From Chamaelirium japonicum (taxonomy: Eukaryota; Streptophyta; Magnoliopsida; Liliales; Melanthiaceae): 64,000 nucleotides of DNA. The translations under genes and the position numbers were made by a program. This document shows, in pieces, positions 48,101-57,479 of this stretch. Below the pieces are notes generated by a model. The model saw nothing but the letters and a program-made list of their open reading frames with translations, did not search any database and had not been told where the DNA came from. The stretch lies in contig OX393557.1 of assembly GCA_947650365.1 (NCBI GenBank), forward strand, positions 34,060,241 to 34,124,240, written 5' to 3'. How positions within the stretch are numbered: position 1 is the stretch's first letter; each line of letters opens with the position of its first letter.

Positions 48101-49104
48101 AAATCGGGTCGAGTTTAGACTAAGAGCGAACATGTTTAGAGCAGGTATCAAGTTTTGAGTTATTTGATTCATATTTTGGGTAAAGGTTAACTAACGGGTT
48201 AACATGTTAACATAAAGGTATCGACAAAGGGTTTTCAGTTTAGGGCTTCTATGTGGTTAGCGGCTTCTACGGTCTCACAAGGTGGTGGATGTGGCTGTAT
48301 TTTGCGAACCAATCGACCAGTGGCTTGTGGCGAAAGCTTTGACCAAGGGGTTGATAGGGTGGCATGCCAGCAACATGGCTAGAGGACGTGGAGATATGGT
48401 ATTGGTGATCGCTATAGGGACGGAAAGGGTGATGAGTTCGATGTCAATGCAGCAGGGCTCTGAGGGGTCTGGTGAAGCGATCAAGGTTGGATCAAGACCG
48501 AGGACGCAAAGTGGTGATGGGTTTCAAATCGGTTAAAGGCGGCACTATGTGGGCGCGAGGTAGGATGTCGAAGATGAGGGATGGATGATTGATGATAGGA
48601 GGAAGGTGGACATTACTCGGACTTTGGAGCCCTCATGTATTGATGTGTAAGGGGTGAAAACTTTCAAAGTGAAATTGCTGGTGGTCATTATCTTTCCTAT
48701 TATAACACCATGAATCTTCCTCCATTTCATCTTTTCTTTTCTTTTTTCATTCTAATGATCATCATAGGTATCATCAACTTCTTTCCCATCTTCTTTGTAA
48801 TCTCATCATGTGTACATGTTATCCAGACCATGGATTCTATCCAAACTTCAGAAGAAGAAAAAAAAGCATGAATTATTAAAAAAAAAAAATTCTGATTGGA
48901 TAGCAGCAGAACATCATTCCACTCGATTCTTGATAGGAAACCCCCAATTTGAAGAATCAAACTCGAATGAAATAGGATTAAGAAAACAAGCGAGGGATTG
49001 ATTACCTTTAATGAAGAGTCCCTCAGAGCCACTATTCCGGTCGATCTCCATCGAGCCACCCGATTCTTGCTAGAATCGCCTCTCTTGCTGATACAACCAC
49101 CCAT
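37555..49104 (-). CDS. IRL7: Plant intracellular Ras-group LRR protein (IRL7 type), nine exons
   Basis: Exons: 49104-49006, 44689-44620, 42758-42712, 42589-42481, 42245-42160, 39291-39201, 38353-38268, 37871-37785, 37665-37555. All introns are GT-AG and all phases match, giving 786 nt, 261 residues. The N terminus MGGCISK is a likely myristoylation (Gly2) and palmitoylation (Cys4) signal, followed by R-W-R-S-T-G-I-V-A-L-R-D. Residues ~45-220 are eight or so LRRs of the x-L-x-x-L-x-L-x-x-N-x-I/L type with L-P-x-x-I/L spacers, several exons ending near the repeat edge. The C-terminal 36 residues (start M-E-G-F-Q-E-F-E-A-R-R, end D-E-G-L-D-L) are a highly conserved tail. Such proteins are membrane-tethered cytosolic scaffolds; precise partners are unknown. 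Intron 1 (4.3 kb) and intron 5 (2.9 kb) hold repeats. Length equals the family norm, so the gene looks intact. Confidence 0.92.
38145..38166. repeat. 22-bp poly(G) tract
   Basis: Uninterrupted G run after a short GA tract, in intron 7 of the LRR gene. Confidence 0.95.
40749..40801. repeat. (AG)n microsatellite
   Basis: About 53 bases of AG in intron 5 of the LRR gene. Confidence 0.97.
41823..42081. repeat. ~82-bp direct repeat in LRR gene intron 5
   Basis: Segments about 41823-41905 and 42000-42081 are near copies (CAACTAAATG-TGGAGCAT ... CGACACACCC), about 177 bases apart. Confidence 0.7.
43347..43569. mobile_element. Possible microsatellite-flanked foldback, then (TA)n
   Basis: After a CA tract the sequence TAGGGTTGTGC begins; it ends TTTTTTCC against a 58-bp TA tract (43512-43569). 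Partly inverted words (GTGCGATCACAGTCG versus GGTTGTGATCACGACC) link the two halves. The layout recalls the TA-flanked elements at 1-2.5 kb, but pairing is weak. In intron 2 of the LRR gene. Confidence 0.4.
44270..44534. mobile_element. Mutator-like MITE, 9-bp TSD TACATATAA
   Basis: Exact 9-bp duplications TACATATAA at 44261-44269 and 44535-44543 flank inverted ends GGGTTATTTTGACTTTGCC / GGCAAAGTCAAAATAACCC. Arms of about 110-120 bp pair almost throughout (TAGACTTTACCCCCCAAA versus TTTGGGGGGGGTAAAGTCTA). Nine-base duplication plus long arms points to a Mutator-type foldback. In LRR gene intron 2, about 75 bases from exon 2. Confidence 0.88.
45113..45178. repeat. (CT)n microsatellite
   Basis: About 66 bases of CT in intron 1 of the LRR gene. 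Confidence 0.97.
45625..47450 (-). pseudogene. Copia gag-protease remnant in LRR gene intron 1
   Basis: On the minus strand, a gag-like piece (around 47363-47097: Y-W-L-E-R-K, then T-P-N-P-F-D-K-S-Y-N-K), a zinc-knuckle-like piece (around 46740-46680: C-C-H-N-G-H-T) and a protease-like piece (around 46330: W-I-I-D-S-G) occur in Copia order but in different frames with stops. No integrase or polymerase. Same strand as the host gene. Confidence 0.6.
47460..48990. other. LRR gene intron 1, no recognisable feature
   Basis: A CTCTC/TTTCTC-rich stretch at 47465-47580, otherwise unique-looking sequence without a supported gene. Confidence 0.4.
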
Positions 49105-49610
49105 GTTATTCAAGAACAAATCACTCGACCCAAAAAATTTGGTAATTTAATAAGTACCACCAGCTCCACGGATTTGGGATCCGTGGAACAGTCTGTGCAA
49201 CCGATTAGATATGAAGATTTTGCTCTTCCTAAATTTTTTTGAGAAGATGGCTACAAAGAGGTGAAGGTACAGCACGAGGTACCCTGGTTTTTTTTTTTTT
49301 CTGGGAGACTTAGCTTTAAAGTCCGTTTAGCTGATGAAATATTAACTATTGGACAAATACTGTTTCAATATTGCACCAAGTCCCTCTCGTATATTGCATG
49401 CTACAATAAGTCCCTCACTCTTATTTTGGGATAACGTGCTATAAAAAGAGTATCAATTCGTCTCCAGAAATAATATCCATTCACAAGTTGACACTGTGCA
49501 TTAGCGATTGCTACAATGATTTCATCATAGCTGCTACAATGAACTATAGTGAAATCACTGTTGCAAGAGTATCAATTCGATTCGGTATGAGGATCAATCT
49601 AGCGAATTAT
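49105..49610 (-). other. 5' flank of the LRR gene
   Basis: Upstream of the LRR gene's ATG (minus strand). No convincing TATA box; a leader exon or promoter presumably lies here but cannot be marked. Confidence 0.35.
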
Positions 49611-49612
49611 CT

Positions 49613-49912
49613 GTTGTTACAGTTTACCCCCTGAAGTTTAGCTCAAAAATATTTAACCCCCCTGTAATTTATTCTGTTCCAACTCGCTCCCTAAAGCTTA
49701 AAATGTTAGCACATTACCCCTTTTTATCTTTTTTTTTTTTTGAGAAATACATTACCCCTTTTTATCAACTACTTAATCTCCTCATTTGGTAATTTTATCT
49801 AATCAAAAGTAAATTGAAGGGGGCAAAATGTAATTTTTTAACTATAGGGGGGTTAAGTGTTTTTCAACTAAACTTGGGGGGGGGGGGGGGGGCAAAGTAT
49901 AATTTATCCTCT
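49613..49912. mobile_element. MITE with ~60-bp inverted arms
   Basis: Left arm TTACAGTTTACCCCCTGAAG...ATTTAACCCCCC and right arm GGGGGGTTAAGTG...GGGCAAAGTATAA are inverted. Similar in style (CCCCC plus GTTTA/TTTGC words) to the Mutator-like MITE at 44270. A 17-bp G run (49876-49892) lies in the right arm. Target duplication not resolved. Confidence 0.6.
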
Positions 49913-51309
49913 TTTTTGTATGGACGGGACAATGGTCAAAGGACACACTAGAGCATGGGCTCAAAGAAGTTCGGAGATCGAAACGGAGAAAGGAAGCATA
50001 ATTGCTATTTTATTAAGAGTAATGCTACTCGTACAATCTCCATTGACAGCACTGACCAGGGGCCCCGCCACCACTTCTTGAGTCTGGTGTGTTTTTTAGA
50101 TTGTCGATGGAGATTGTACGAGTAGCATTACTCTTCTATTAAATCCCATAATCCCACGAGCATGATATGAATGGCTAGGATTTGCACACCCTAACAAGGC
50201 AACAACGGTCTTGAGAAAGGAAAAGTTTGATCCATGGTATCCATACAGGAAATATAACAGGGAACCTCTCCAACAAGGGAGAGAGGAATTGCTAGGGGCA
50301 GCAATGTGTTGAGTCGTGTTGAGACATAGGTTCAAGGGTAAAACATACAATCCGAACTTGACCGTTTAATAAACGGGTCAAAAACTTAAACCCAAATCCA
50401 ACCCGTCTAATAAATAGGTTGACCCAACATGTTAACCCGTTTAATAAATAAGTCGAGTCAGGTTGGGTCAACAGAACCAATGTAAACTAGTTAGGATGGG
50501 TCAAGTCAAGTCGAGTTGGGCCAAGTTTGATTGAGTTGGGTCAGGTTGGCTTGGGTCAATTCGATCAGGTTGTTGACGGGTTGACATGACCCATTTAGTA
50601 AAAGGTTCAAGTCAGGTCAATTGGGTTAAACCTATAAAGCAAAACCAGACCCATTAAAATAAACGGGTCAGTTGGGTCAACCCATTTTTGACCCAAACCC
50701 ATTTAGGCCAAACCCAAACCCACTAGCTTCGGGTCGGTCAGGTCAAGGATTGTCACCCATTAAAGTACTAGGTCATGCTATTTACATCATAGAGATTACT
50801 TTGGGCAGCACATTTACAAAGGGAAAGAGAAAAAAAAAAAACTCAATCCTACCCCAGTGCCATGGATGAGAGCAACTCAGATCATCTGCTGCCTCCGCCT
50901 ATCCTATGCAGAACGCCATCCACCTTCGTCGTTTGCATCCGCCACCTCCGGCCCCATGAAATCCGTGGATGCCTCTCTCCCCTTTCATCTTCCTCCTACT
51001 CCTACTCCTCCCCTGGCCTCCCTTCTTCCTCCTATACTCGTCCCCACCCCCCCACCCCCTCTCTCTCTCCCCTTCCTCCTATACTCAGTCGTTGTAGCTC
51101 GGCCCCGGTACTCTGCACTCAGCCATGCAATTGAGGAATCACCAATTGCATTGCTCAGGGATGGACCTATGACCTATGATTTCTCTGGAGGATATTCAAT
51201 ATTTGTTCCTTTCTATGGATGGCCGGATTCGATTCTCCCCGGCTGAGTTGGAGAAAACCCTCTCCGGCTATTGCATTTTGACGTTGTTTTGATGGTGGAT
51301 GTTGAACTT
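49913..51309. other. Intergenic; GGGTCAACCC word array, no gene
   Basis: 50340-50755 is dense in GGGTCAACCC/ACCCGTTTAATAAACGGGTC words and ends TTGTCACCCATTA, like the right end of the hAT element at 52058-52518; the left end is not clear. Around 49990-50150 two words (CAATCTCCAT...GATTGTACGAGTAGCATTAC) form an inverted pair of a small MITE. The Ser/Pro-rich frames at 50857-51246 are CT-rich low complexity. Confidence 0.4.
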
Positions 51310-51572
51310 TGTAGATACCCTCTCGCCCCAAAACCCGGTTCATAAGGGGAGGTCCACCATAGGGTATTTAAGCACACCTTCACCCAGCCCCTAGTCGATG
51401 TAGGACTAAACCCAACAACCCCCCCCCCCCCCCTCACACGAGGCTAGAGCTGAACCCCCAGCCAACACCCCCCCCCCCCCCCCCCCCCCCTTATCGTGCG
51501 GCGGTGATAAGAGAGAAGGACCCCAAAACCCGGGTCGTAAGGGGAGGTCCACCAGAGGGTATTTAAGCACAC
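51310..51572 (-). mobile_element. Inverted TRIM copy (LTR, internal, truncated LTR)
   Basis: 51310-51417 is a full 108-bp LTR in minus orientation (minus strand TGTTGGGTTTAG...TATCTACA). 51418-51520 is the internal part, carrying poly(C) runs of 15 and 23. 51521-51572 is a 52-bp remnant of the other LTR, cut off where the plus-strand TRIM begins. Confidence 0.8.
51468..51490. repeat. 23-bp poly(C) tract
   Basis: Uninterrupted C run within the internal part of the inverted TRIM copy. Confidence 0.93.
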
Positions 51573-51578
51573 AAGAAT

Positions 51579-51923
51579 TGTTGGGTTAGTCTTACATCGG
51601 CTAGGGGCTGGACGAAGGTGTGCTTAAAAACCCTCTAGTGGACTTCCCCTTACGACCTGGGTTTTGGGCGCGAGAGGGTATCTACAAATGGTATCAGAAC
51701 TAGCTTGCCGCCCAGTTCGAATCTGGTCGGGCCGGAGTGTCCTCCTCCCCTGTTGCCACTGCACGAGAAGGGGGGGGGGGGGGTTTCAACCCTAGCCTCG
51801 TGTAAAGGGGGGGATTGTTGGGTTTAGTCCCACATCAGCTAGGGGCTGGGCGAAGGTGTGCTTAAATACCCTCTGGTGGACCTCCCCTTACGACCCGGGT
51901 TTTGGGGCGAGAGGGTATCTACA
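51579..51923 (+). mobile_element. 345-bp TRIM/SMART-like LTR element
   Basis: LTRs of 108 bp at 51579-51686 and 51816-51923 (TGTTGGGTT...GGTATCTACA). A primer-binding site TGGTATCAGAAC follows the first LTR by two bases (51689), and a purine tract TAAAGGGGGGGA lies just before the second LTR. The internal part is only 129 bp and non-coding, so mobility would need enzymes from another element. After the second LTR another primer site (TGGTATCAGAGCAAGG) follows, suggesting an LTR-internal-LTR-internal arrangement. Confidence 0.88.
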
Positions 51924-52057
51924 AATGGTATCAGAGCAAGGTTGCAACACCCGCAGAGGTAGGGATTTTGGCAAGGGCGGAGCACGTAAGAAGACTCGAC
52001 GCGAAAGGATCTAGGCGTGCCCGTAAGCAAGCTGGCGCCTTGGGCCTGTGCGGCGCC

Positions 52058-52518
52058 TATGGGTGGCAATGGGTCATGTCGGATCGGGTTCGTGTCGTGT
52101 CTAGTTTTGGGTCGTGTCCAAAACCTCTAGACCCGGACCCAACCCGTTTAACTAATCGTGTCTAGACCCTAAACCCGTACACGACCCGTTTATAAACGGG
52201 TAGACCCGATAAGACCCGTTTACCACACAGGTCTATTCAGTTGACCCGATCCGGCCCAATCCGACATGATCCGATAAGACCGCTGGTACTACATACTATA
52301 GTATCAGATTGCGGGTAGACCCGACCCGACACGACCCGTTGAATTTTAAACGGGTCTTCCCAGGTCTACCGTGTCCATACCCTAAACCTGGACCCTACTC
52401 GTTTATTAAACGGGTCTACCGTGTCGACCCGTTTACAACCCAAACCCGTTTAACCAAGACCCAAACCCGCTAACTTCGTGTCGGGTCTGTCGTATCGGGT
52501 CCAGAATTGCCAGCCCTA
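52058..52518. mobile_element. hAT-type element, near-exact 8-bp TSD
   Basis: Ends TATGGGTGGCAATGGGTC and AGAATTGCCAGCCCTA are inverted. Flanking octamers GCGGCGCC (52050-52057) and GCGACGCC (52519-52526) differ at one base. Interior is an array of GGGTCTACCCG/ACCCGTTTA words. Non-coding. Confidence 0.82.
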
Positions 52519-52526
52519 GCGACGCC

Positions 52527-53024
52527 CGGCCACTGACGGGCGCCAACTTCTCGGGTTGGTGCCCAGGGTGAAAGTCTCACACCGATGATTTTTTGGGCTG
52601 CCAGGTCATTGGCGCTCTGGGCACAAGGCACAAAAACGTGCGCGGGTTGGACTTGGATTTGCACGGATTGTGGGGGCTATAAATAGGATTTTCACCTAGG
52701 TTTTTCAATGAGTTGTCATTGTGTTTGACGGTTGGTTTGAGGATCTTGCTTTGGACTTTCCATTGAGTTTGAGAGACGAAAAAGATCCGGGATCGAGATA
52801 AGAGATATTGATCTCCTTGAGATCCGATGGAGGTGTGGAAGAAGAAAAGGATTATAAGTCAAATCTAATCCCACATTGCTCCAGGACGGTGACTGACACC
52901 TGCAGAGTTAAGAATTTTCGAACTTACGACGCCTAGGTAAGTGCCAAAGGCCCTGGGAATCCACCTTCAGAGGATACCCATGTGCACAAAAAAAAATTTC
53001 CGGAAATCCCACGGAGTGCAAAGT

Positions 53025-53064
<40 letters not shown>

Positions 53065-53308
53065 GCTCAATTACCACAAAAGACAGTGCATACAAAGTAT
53101 TCGACCAGAGGCAGCAGAAGAAACAGGGGAGATAATAACCCAGCCCTCTTCAACTACAAACCCAAAACACCAAAACCATTGAAAATGGAATACTGAATCT
53201 TTGTCGGATCCGAACAACAACAAATTATAAAAGAATAATCCCCGATTCTTCAAGCTTCTCCAACTAAAACCGACCAACCTCCCATTTTTTTTCTACTGTG
53301 TTTCTGTG
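52527..53308. other. 3' flank of UDP-glucose dehydrogenase gene
   Basis: No gene in 52527-53020. It contains a (CT)n tract at 53029-53058. The segment from about 53060 to 53308 is the likely 3' UTR of the minus-strand dehydrogenase gene. Confidence 0.45.
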
Positions 53309-54751
53309 TTAGGCGACAGCAGGCATGTCCTTGAGCCAACCATCCAGCGGCTTGCCGATCGAGTACACGATGAACCCAATCCCCCTCAGCCTGTCGGCGT
53401 CCACGACATTGCGCCCGTCAAATATGAACGCCGGCTTCTGCATGTTATCGTAGATCCTCTGGTAGTCCAGCGCCTTGAACTCGTCCCACTCGGTCAGGAT
53501 GCACACCCCGTGCGCCCCCTTCGTCGCCTCGTACGCGTCCCACGTCACCGTCACCTGCTTCACCGCCGTCGGGCTCATCGGCTGGAGGTGGATCGGGTGG
53601 TCCCAGTCGAACTTGTTCATCGCCAGGTCCCGCCCGATCTGGTCCTCCGTCACCTGGGGGTCGTAGATGCTGATCTTCGCCTTGTCGCCCAGGAGGCCCT
53701 TGCAGACGTCGATCGCGGGGGTCTCCCTCGTGTCCCCCGTGTCCTTCTTGAAGGCGAACCCGAGCACCGCCACCTTCTTCCCGGACACGGTGTTGAACAT
53801 GGAGGACACCACCCGGTTCACGAACCGGCTCTTCTGGTAGTCGTTGATCTTGATCACCTGCTTCCAGTAGTTGGCCACCTCCGGGAGGCCGTTGCACTCG
53901 CAGATGTAGACCAGGTTGAGGATGTCCTTCTGGAAGCAGGACCCTCCGAACCCGACACTGGCATTCAGGAACCTGGGGCCGATCCTCGAGTCCTTCCCCA
54001 CCGCGTAGGCCACCTCCGTCACATCGGCTCCGGTGGCCTCGCAGAGCGCGGATATGGCATTGACCGACGAGATCCTCTGCGCCAAGAAGGCATTGGCCGC
54101 GAGCTTGGAGAGCTCGGCGGACCAAAGATTCGTCGTTATGATGCGGCCCTCGGGAACCCAATGGGCGTACACCTCCTTCAGTGTTTGGACCGCCTTTCGT
54201 CCCTCCGGAGTCTCCCGCCCGCCGATGAGCACCCGGTCAGGCGCGAACAGATCCTGGATCGCCGTGCCCTCCGCGAGGAACTCCGGGTTCGACAGGATCT
54301 GGAAGTTGATCCCTTTGCTGTTGTGGGTCAGGATCTTCTCGATCGCCTCGGCGGTCTTGACCGGCACGGTGGATTTCTCGACCACGATCTTGTCGGACTT
54401 GGCGACGTCGGCGATCATGCGAGCGGCGCTCTCCCAGTAGGTGAGGTCGGCGGCCTTGCCCGCTCCGAGGCCGCAGGTCTTGGTCGGCGTGTTCACGGAG
54501 ACGAAGATGATGTCCGCCTCCGAGACATGCTCCTCGACGTCGGTGCTGAAGAAGAGGTTCCTACCTCGGCACTGCTTGACCACGTCGTCGAGGCCCGGCT
54601 CGTAGATGGGAAGCTGCTCGCTGTTCCACGCCGTGATGCGGGAGACGGAGATGTCGACGACCACCACTTGGATGCCGGGGCATTTGAGGGCGATCACCGC
54701 CATGGTCGGGCCCCCGACATAGCCGGCTCCGATGCAGCAGATCTTCACCAT
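53309..54751 (-). CDS. UGD: UDP-glucose 6-dehydrogenase
   Basis: One uninterrupted 480-codon exon, the full length of plant UGDs. The enzyme oxidises UDP-glucose twice with NAD+ to UDP-glucuronate in the cytosol, the precursor of UDP-xylose, arabinose and galacturonate for cell-wall polymers. Visible features: N-terminal Rossmann motif G-A-G-Y-V-G-G (residues 8-14), S-N-P-E-F-L-A-E-G (154-162, catalytic Glu161), S-K-L-A-A-N-A-F (215-222, Lys216 and Asn220), G-G-S-C-F-Q-K-D with nucleophile Cys272 and Asp276, and [14 protein letters not shown] (331-344) of the UDP-binding domain. The start gives the standard [15 protein letters not shown] terminus. Third positions are strongly G/C, unlike the surrounding DNA. 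A long open frame on the opposite strand is a by-product of that bias. Confidence 0.98.
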   Translation of the reverse strand: MVKICCIGAGYVGGPTMAVIALKCPGIQVVVVDISVSRITAWNSEQLPIYEPGLDDVVKQCRGRNLFFSTDVEEHVSEADIIFVSVNTPTKTCGLGAGKAADLTYWESAARMIADVAKSDKIVVEKSTVPVKTAEAIEKILTHNSKGINFQILSNPEFLAEGTAIQDLFAPDRVLIGGRETPEGRKAVQTLKEVYAHWVPEGRIITTNLWSAELSKLAANAFLAQRISSVNAISALCEATGADVTEVAYAVGKDSRIGPRFLNASVGFGGSCFQKDILNLVYICECNGLPEVANYWKQVIKINDYQKSRFVNRVVSSMFNTVSGKKVAVLGFAFKKDTGDTRETPAIDVCKGLLGDKAKISIYDPQVTEDQIGRDLAMNKFDWDHPIHLQPMSPTAVKQVTVTWDAYEATKGAHGVCILTEWDEFKALDYQRIYDNMQKPAFIFDGRNVVDADRLRGIGFIVYSIGKPLDGWLKDMPAVA

Positions 54752-54774
54752 GTCTTCTCCTCAAAGTATAGCTC

Positions 54775-55408
54775 CTGTGAGATGATCTCAGGTGAGATCG
54801 TGAGAAATCAGCAAATCCGATCGGTTCATTTCATCATTTTATTAGCCATTCTTTGCAAATAATTAAGATTAAAAAAATAAACAAAAATCCTATAAAGACA
54901 ATTTAGCAGAAAAATCTGGATCTGCAGACAGCTAGGTTCCTAAAATTAATGATAAACAAGCAAAGCAAGGATTAGCCCCAAAAAAAAAAACTAACACGGA
55001 TCGAATCAGACTCAATCTAACTTCGGAATGCGTACGTACACAATTTGGGATCCAAATTTACAGCAGTCGACGATCTAACAAACAGATACGTGCTTCACAA
55101 AGAAAACCGAGGCGGATCTGCGGACACCTAGTGCGTAATTCGCAATCAAAATGGTGAAAATCTGACAGGATCTTGGATTCAGCCGAGAAATCCCCACGGC
55201 CGCCTCGACTCCAAACCAAATGGCTCAGATCTGTATCGAAACCTCGATGCATCTACAGATCCACACGCGCATACGCTCATCACATGAATCCGTCCGCGTT
55301 TCAGATCCAAATGGGGCAAGAAACAACGAATTCGACGGATCTGATCGACGAAAACAGCAAGAAATGTACGGTGTGCAGATCTGACAAGAACAAGATCCGT
55401 AAATTTAC
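54775..55408 (-). other. 5' UTR intron of UGD
   Basis: The minus strand reads CCGAAG|GTAAAT at 55409/55408 and TCTCACAG|GAGC at 54775/54774, 23 bases upstream of the ATG. A 634-bp leader intron fits the pattern of many plant UGD genes and may enhance expression. The exact borders are inferred from splice consensus. Confidence 0.7.
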
Positions 55409-55487
55409 CTTCGGGACTGCCGGGACGAGGAGGAAGAGCGGGTCCTCTTGATCTTTTGAAAAGGAACGGGAGGGGCCTTGCACCTCC

Positions 55488-55494
55488 TTATATA
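55488..55494 (-). promoter_or_regulatory. UGD TATA box
   Basis: TATATAA on the minus strand (context GGCGTATATAAGGAGG), about 80 bases upstream of the proposed leader-intron donor, so transcription would begin near 55455-55465. Confidence 0.7.
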
Positions 55495-55499
55495 CGCCG

Positions 55500-55839
55500 A
55501 GTGATCCACCCGCCTCCTTCCTCCTCCTTTCGCGAACTGACCAAGCAACCAAAAAAGTAGTAATTAACAGCCGAGCGACTGTTATCTATATAGATGGTTT
55601 ATACCAAGGGCAATGCAATTCGGGGGTTGCCGACTTTCCGTACCTTGCATTGTGCTAGTGGCACTAGTAGTATTCTTCCACACCTAACACACTTGTAAGA
55701 ACCTCCTCGTAACGGGGGATCTAACCCTATAAATAGACATGTAGTTCTTAAAGAAGGTGGATTGTAACGATCAAGATTCAAGAGTCAAGACTTCTGAGAC
55801 TGTGATGCCAAGATGAATAAAATGAGGTAATGTGTACAA
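55500..55839. other. UGD upstream region; LTR-like promoter fragment
   Basis: No gene. At about 55725-55735 a CTATAAATAG word on the plus strand, followed by CATGTAGTTCTTAAAGAAGGTGGATTG, resembles an LTR promoter fragment, but no paired LTR was seen. Confidence 0.3.
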
Positions 55840-56220
55840 GGTCACAAATTAGCCCTACATCACCTGGAGAGAAGTAAATCATGAGCTATTTATATAATTT
55901 TCTTTCAAACATAAAAGACGTATTTGAAAACCGTGAGTCCCTAAGGATCCCGTAATAGCACTGTAGTTAAGCTTGATCGAGCGAGAGTAGTAGTACTAAG
56001 ATGGGTGACCTCCTGGGAAGTTCTCGAGCGGGCACGAGTAAAGCGGACAATATCTTGTGTGTTTGGGGCAGATGGTACAACTTGGTATTAGAACTCAGGG
56101 ATATGACCTAAGGAAGTAGTTTCATTAGTACTAGGATGGATGACCCTCCTGGGAAGTGCTCATGCGAACACAAGTAAAGTGGACAATATATTGTGTGTTT
56201 GGGGCAGATGTTGCAAAATG
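55840..56220 (+). mobile_element. Cassandra-type TRIM with 5S rRNA-derived LTR
   Basis: First LTR about 55840-56078. Its start (CCCTACATCACCTGG) and end (AAGCGGACAATATCTTG ... GGGGCAGATGGTACA) fit the Cassandra plan. In between, 55944-56032 is a 5S rRNA-like domain (AGTTAAGC, GAGCGAGAGTAGTA, GATGGGTGACCTCCTGGGAA). A primer site CTTGGTATTAGAACTC follows, then after ~38 bases a truncated second LTR with a partial 5S domain (56117-56164) ending near 56215. It is non-coding. 5S promoter boxes are recognisable but altered, so it is not a functional rRNA gene. Confidence 0.88.
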
Positions 56221-56487
56221 AAGTGAGTGTAATTCAATCGTCCGGATGTGATTTAATTATTAGAGAAAGAGATAGTACTAATGATTTTTCTAATTAACAT
56301 AAGATAACTAAGGATTTTTGAGAGAGCGTAGCGTTCACATATGGGAGAATGATTATTGCTCTTCATTAGAGGTTCACATGTCACAACATAGGAGAGAGGG
56401 CTTCATTTTAGTATTATACTATTAGATTAGACTTGTATTGTATGAGGCTGTGATCACACCCACCAACACTTATCTAAGAATATTCGT

Positions 56488-57479
56488 AGGGTGTTGCTAT
56501 TTGCACCCTTATGAATGACTAGCACCCCCAACTTAACAAATAAAGAATGCTAGTCGTGTCACCGCAACATCCTAGGCATATTTATATGCATATCGTGTTG
56601 ATCGCTCCCGACTGACATGGTTGTCGGTTGATCGCGACTGACATGGTGTGTCCATGCCGGTCGAGATCGACGGACATATACCACACCATGTTGAACCCGA
56701 GCAATCGATAACAATATCGTTTGGGAGCAACCGACACATCTGCAAGAATGAGGAGAAAGAGAAGGGATGGTAGGAGACAACGGTGTTGAGGTGCATGGAT
56801 CCGACAACTTTGGCAAGACAGTTGGATTGGGGAGGAGGAAGAAGAGGAGGAGGCGGCAGTGAGGTGCACGGAATTGGCAGCTTTGACAGGGCAATCGGAG
56901 TAGGGAGGAGGAAGGGGAGGTGGAGGAAGAAGAGGAGGAGGAAGGAGAGGAGGAGCGGCAACGACAATAGCGGACGGTGCGAGGAGTAGAGGGAGGGTGA
57001 GGCAAATCCATTTGTAGGGAGCACTATCAAAATGTAAGTAATAGTTAAAATCTATATAGCATGCTACGGCTGTTTACAAGCTAACTATAACAAAAAGCCA
57101 CGAGATAGATCGAACCGTCGATCAAGATCTAAAAATAGGAAGGAACAGAGAGAGAATTCAATTAAAAATATATTATAAAGATATTAAAAGCCTACCATAA
57201 AGATGATAAATATATTTTCAATGGCATTTAATGGTCATTCAATGTATTAATATTTTTTTGAAAGGTTAATTAGTACGCTATCTATCTAATAAGTGAATCA
57301 CAACCCAAAGATAGATGCAGCCACCGAAGGTAGCTGTCCCAAGATCGACGGGCACGTTGATGTCGAAGACGGTCGTCCGAGTGCAGACAAGCACAAGCAT
57401 TTACTAGTAAAAAACGGGCTAGGTTGCGTGCGTAATGGGGGGGTGTTACTGATTTTGTGGGTGCAAATAGCAACACCCT
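56488..57479. mobile_element. MITE-like element, ends AGGGTGTTGCTATTTGCACCC-type
   Basis: The left end AGGGTGTTGCTATTTGCACC and right end GGTGCAAATAGCAACACCCT are exact inverses, with further partial pairing inward (AGCACCCCC / GGGGGGGTGTTAC). Interior frames rich in Ser/Pro (56559-57030) are TCC/GGA-rich low complexity. No target duplication found. Confidence 0.7.

Noticed and set aside
50857-51246. Ser/Pro-rich 129-codon frame
   Set aside because: CT-rich low-complexity sequence ending in the TRIM cluster; the overlapping second frame is equally open.
51700-51760. tRNA gene suggested by CCAGTTCGAATCTGG
   Set aside because: Only a T-arm-like word is present; no acceptor stem or anticodon arm could be folded, and it lies inside the TRIM internal part.
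53306-54862. 518-codon open frame on the plus strand opposite UGD
   Set aside because: It lies exactly antisense to a GC3-rich gene, where stop codons are rare in the complementary frame; its product is Arg/Leu/Val-rich with no domain.
55944-56032. Genuine 5S rRNA gene
   Set aside because: Only the 5S body is similar, with several changes, and it is followed by Cassandra LTR sequence and a primer-binding site.
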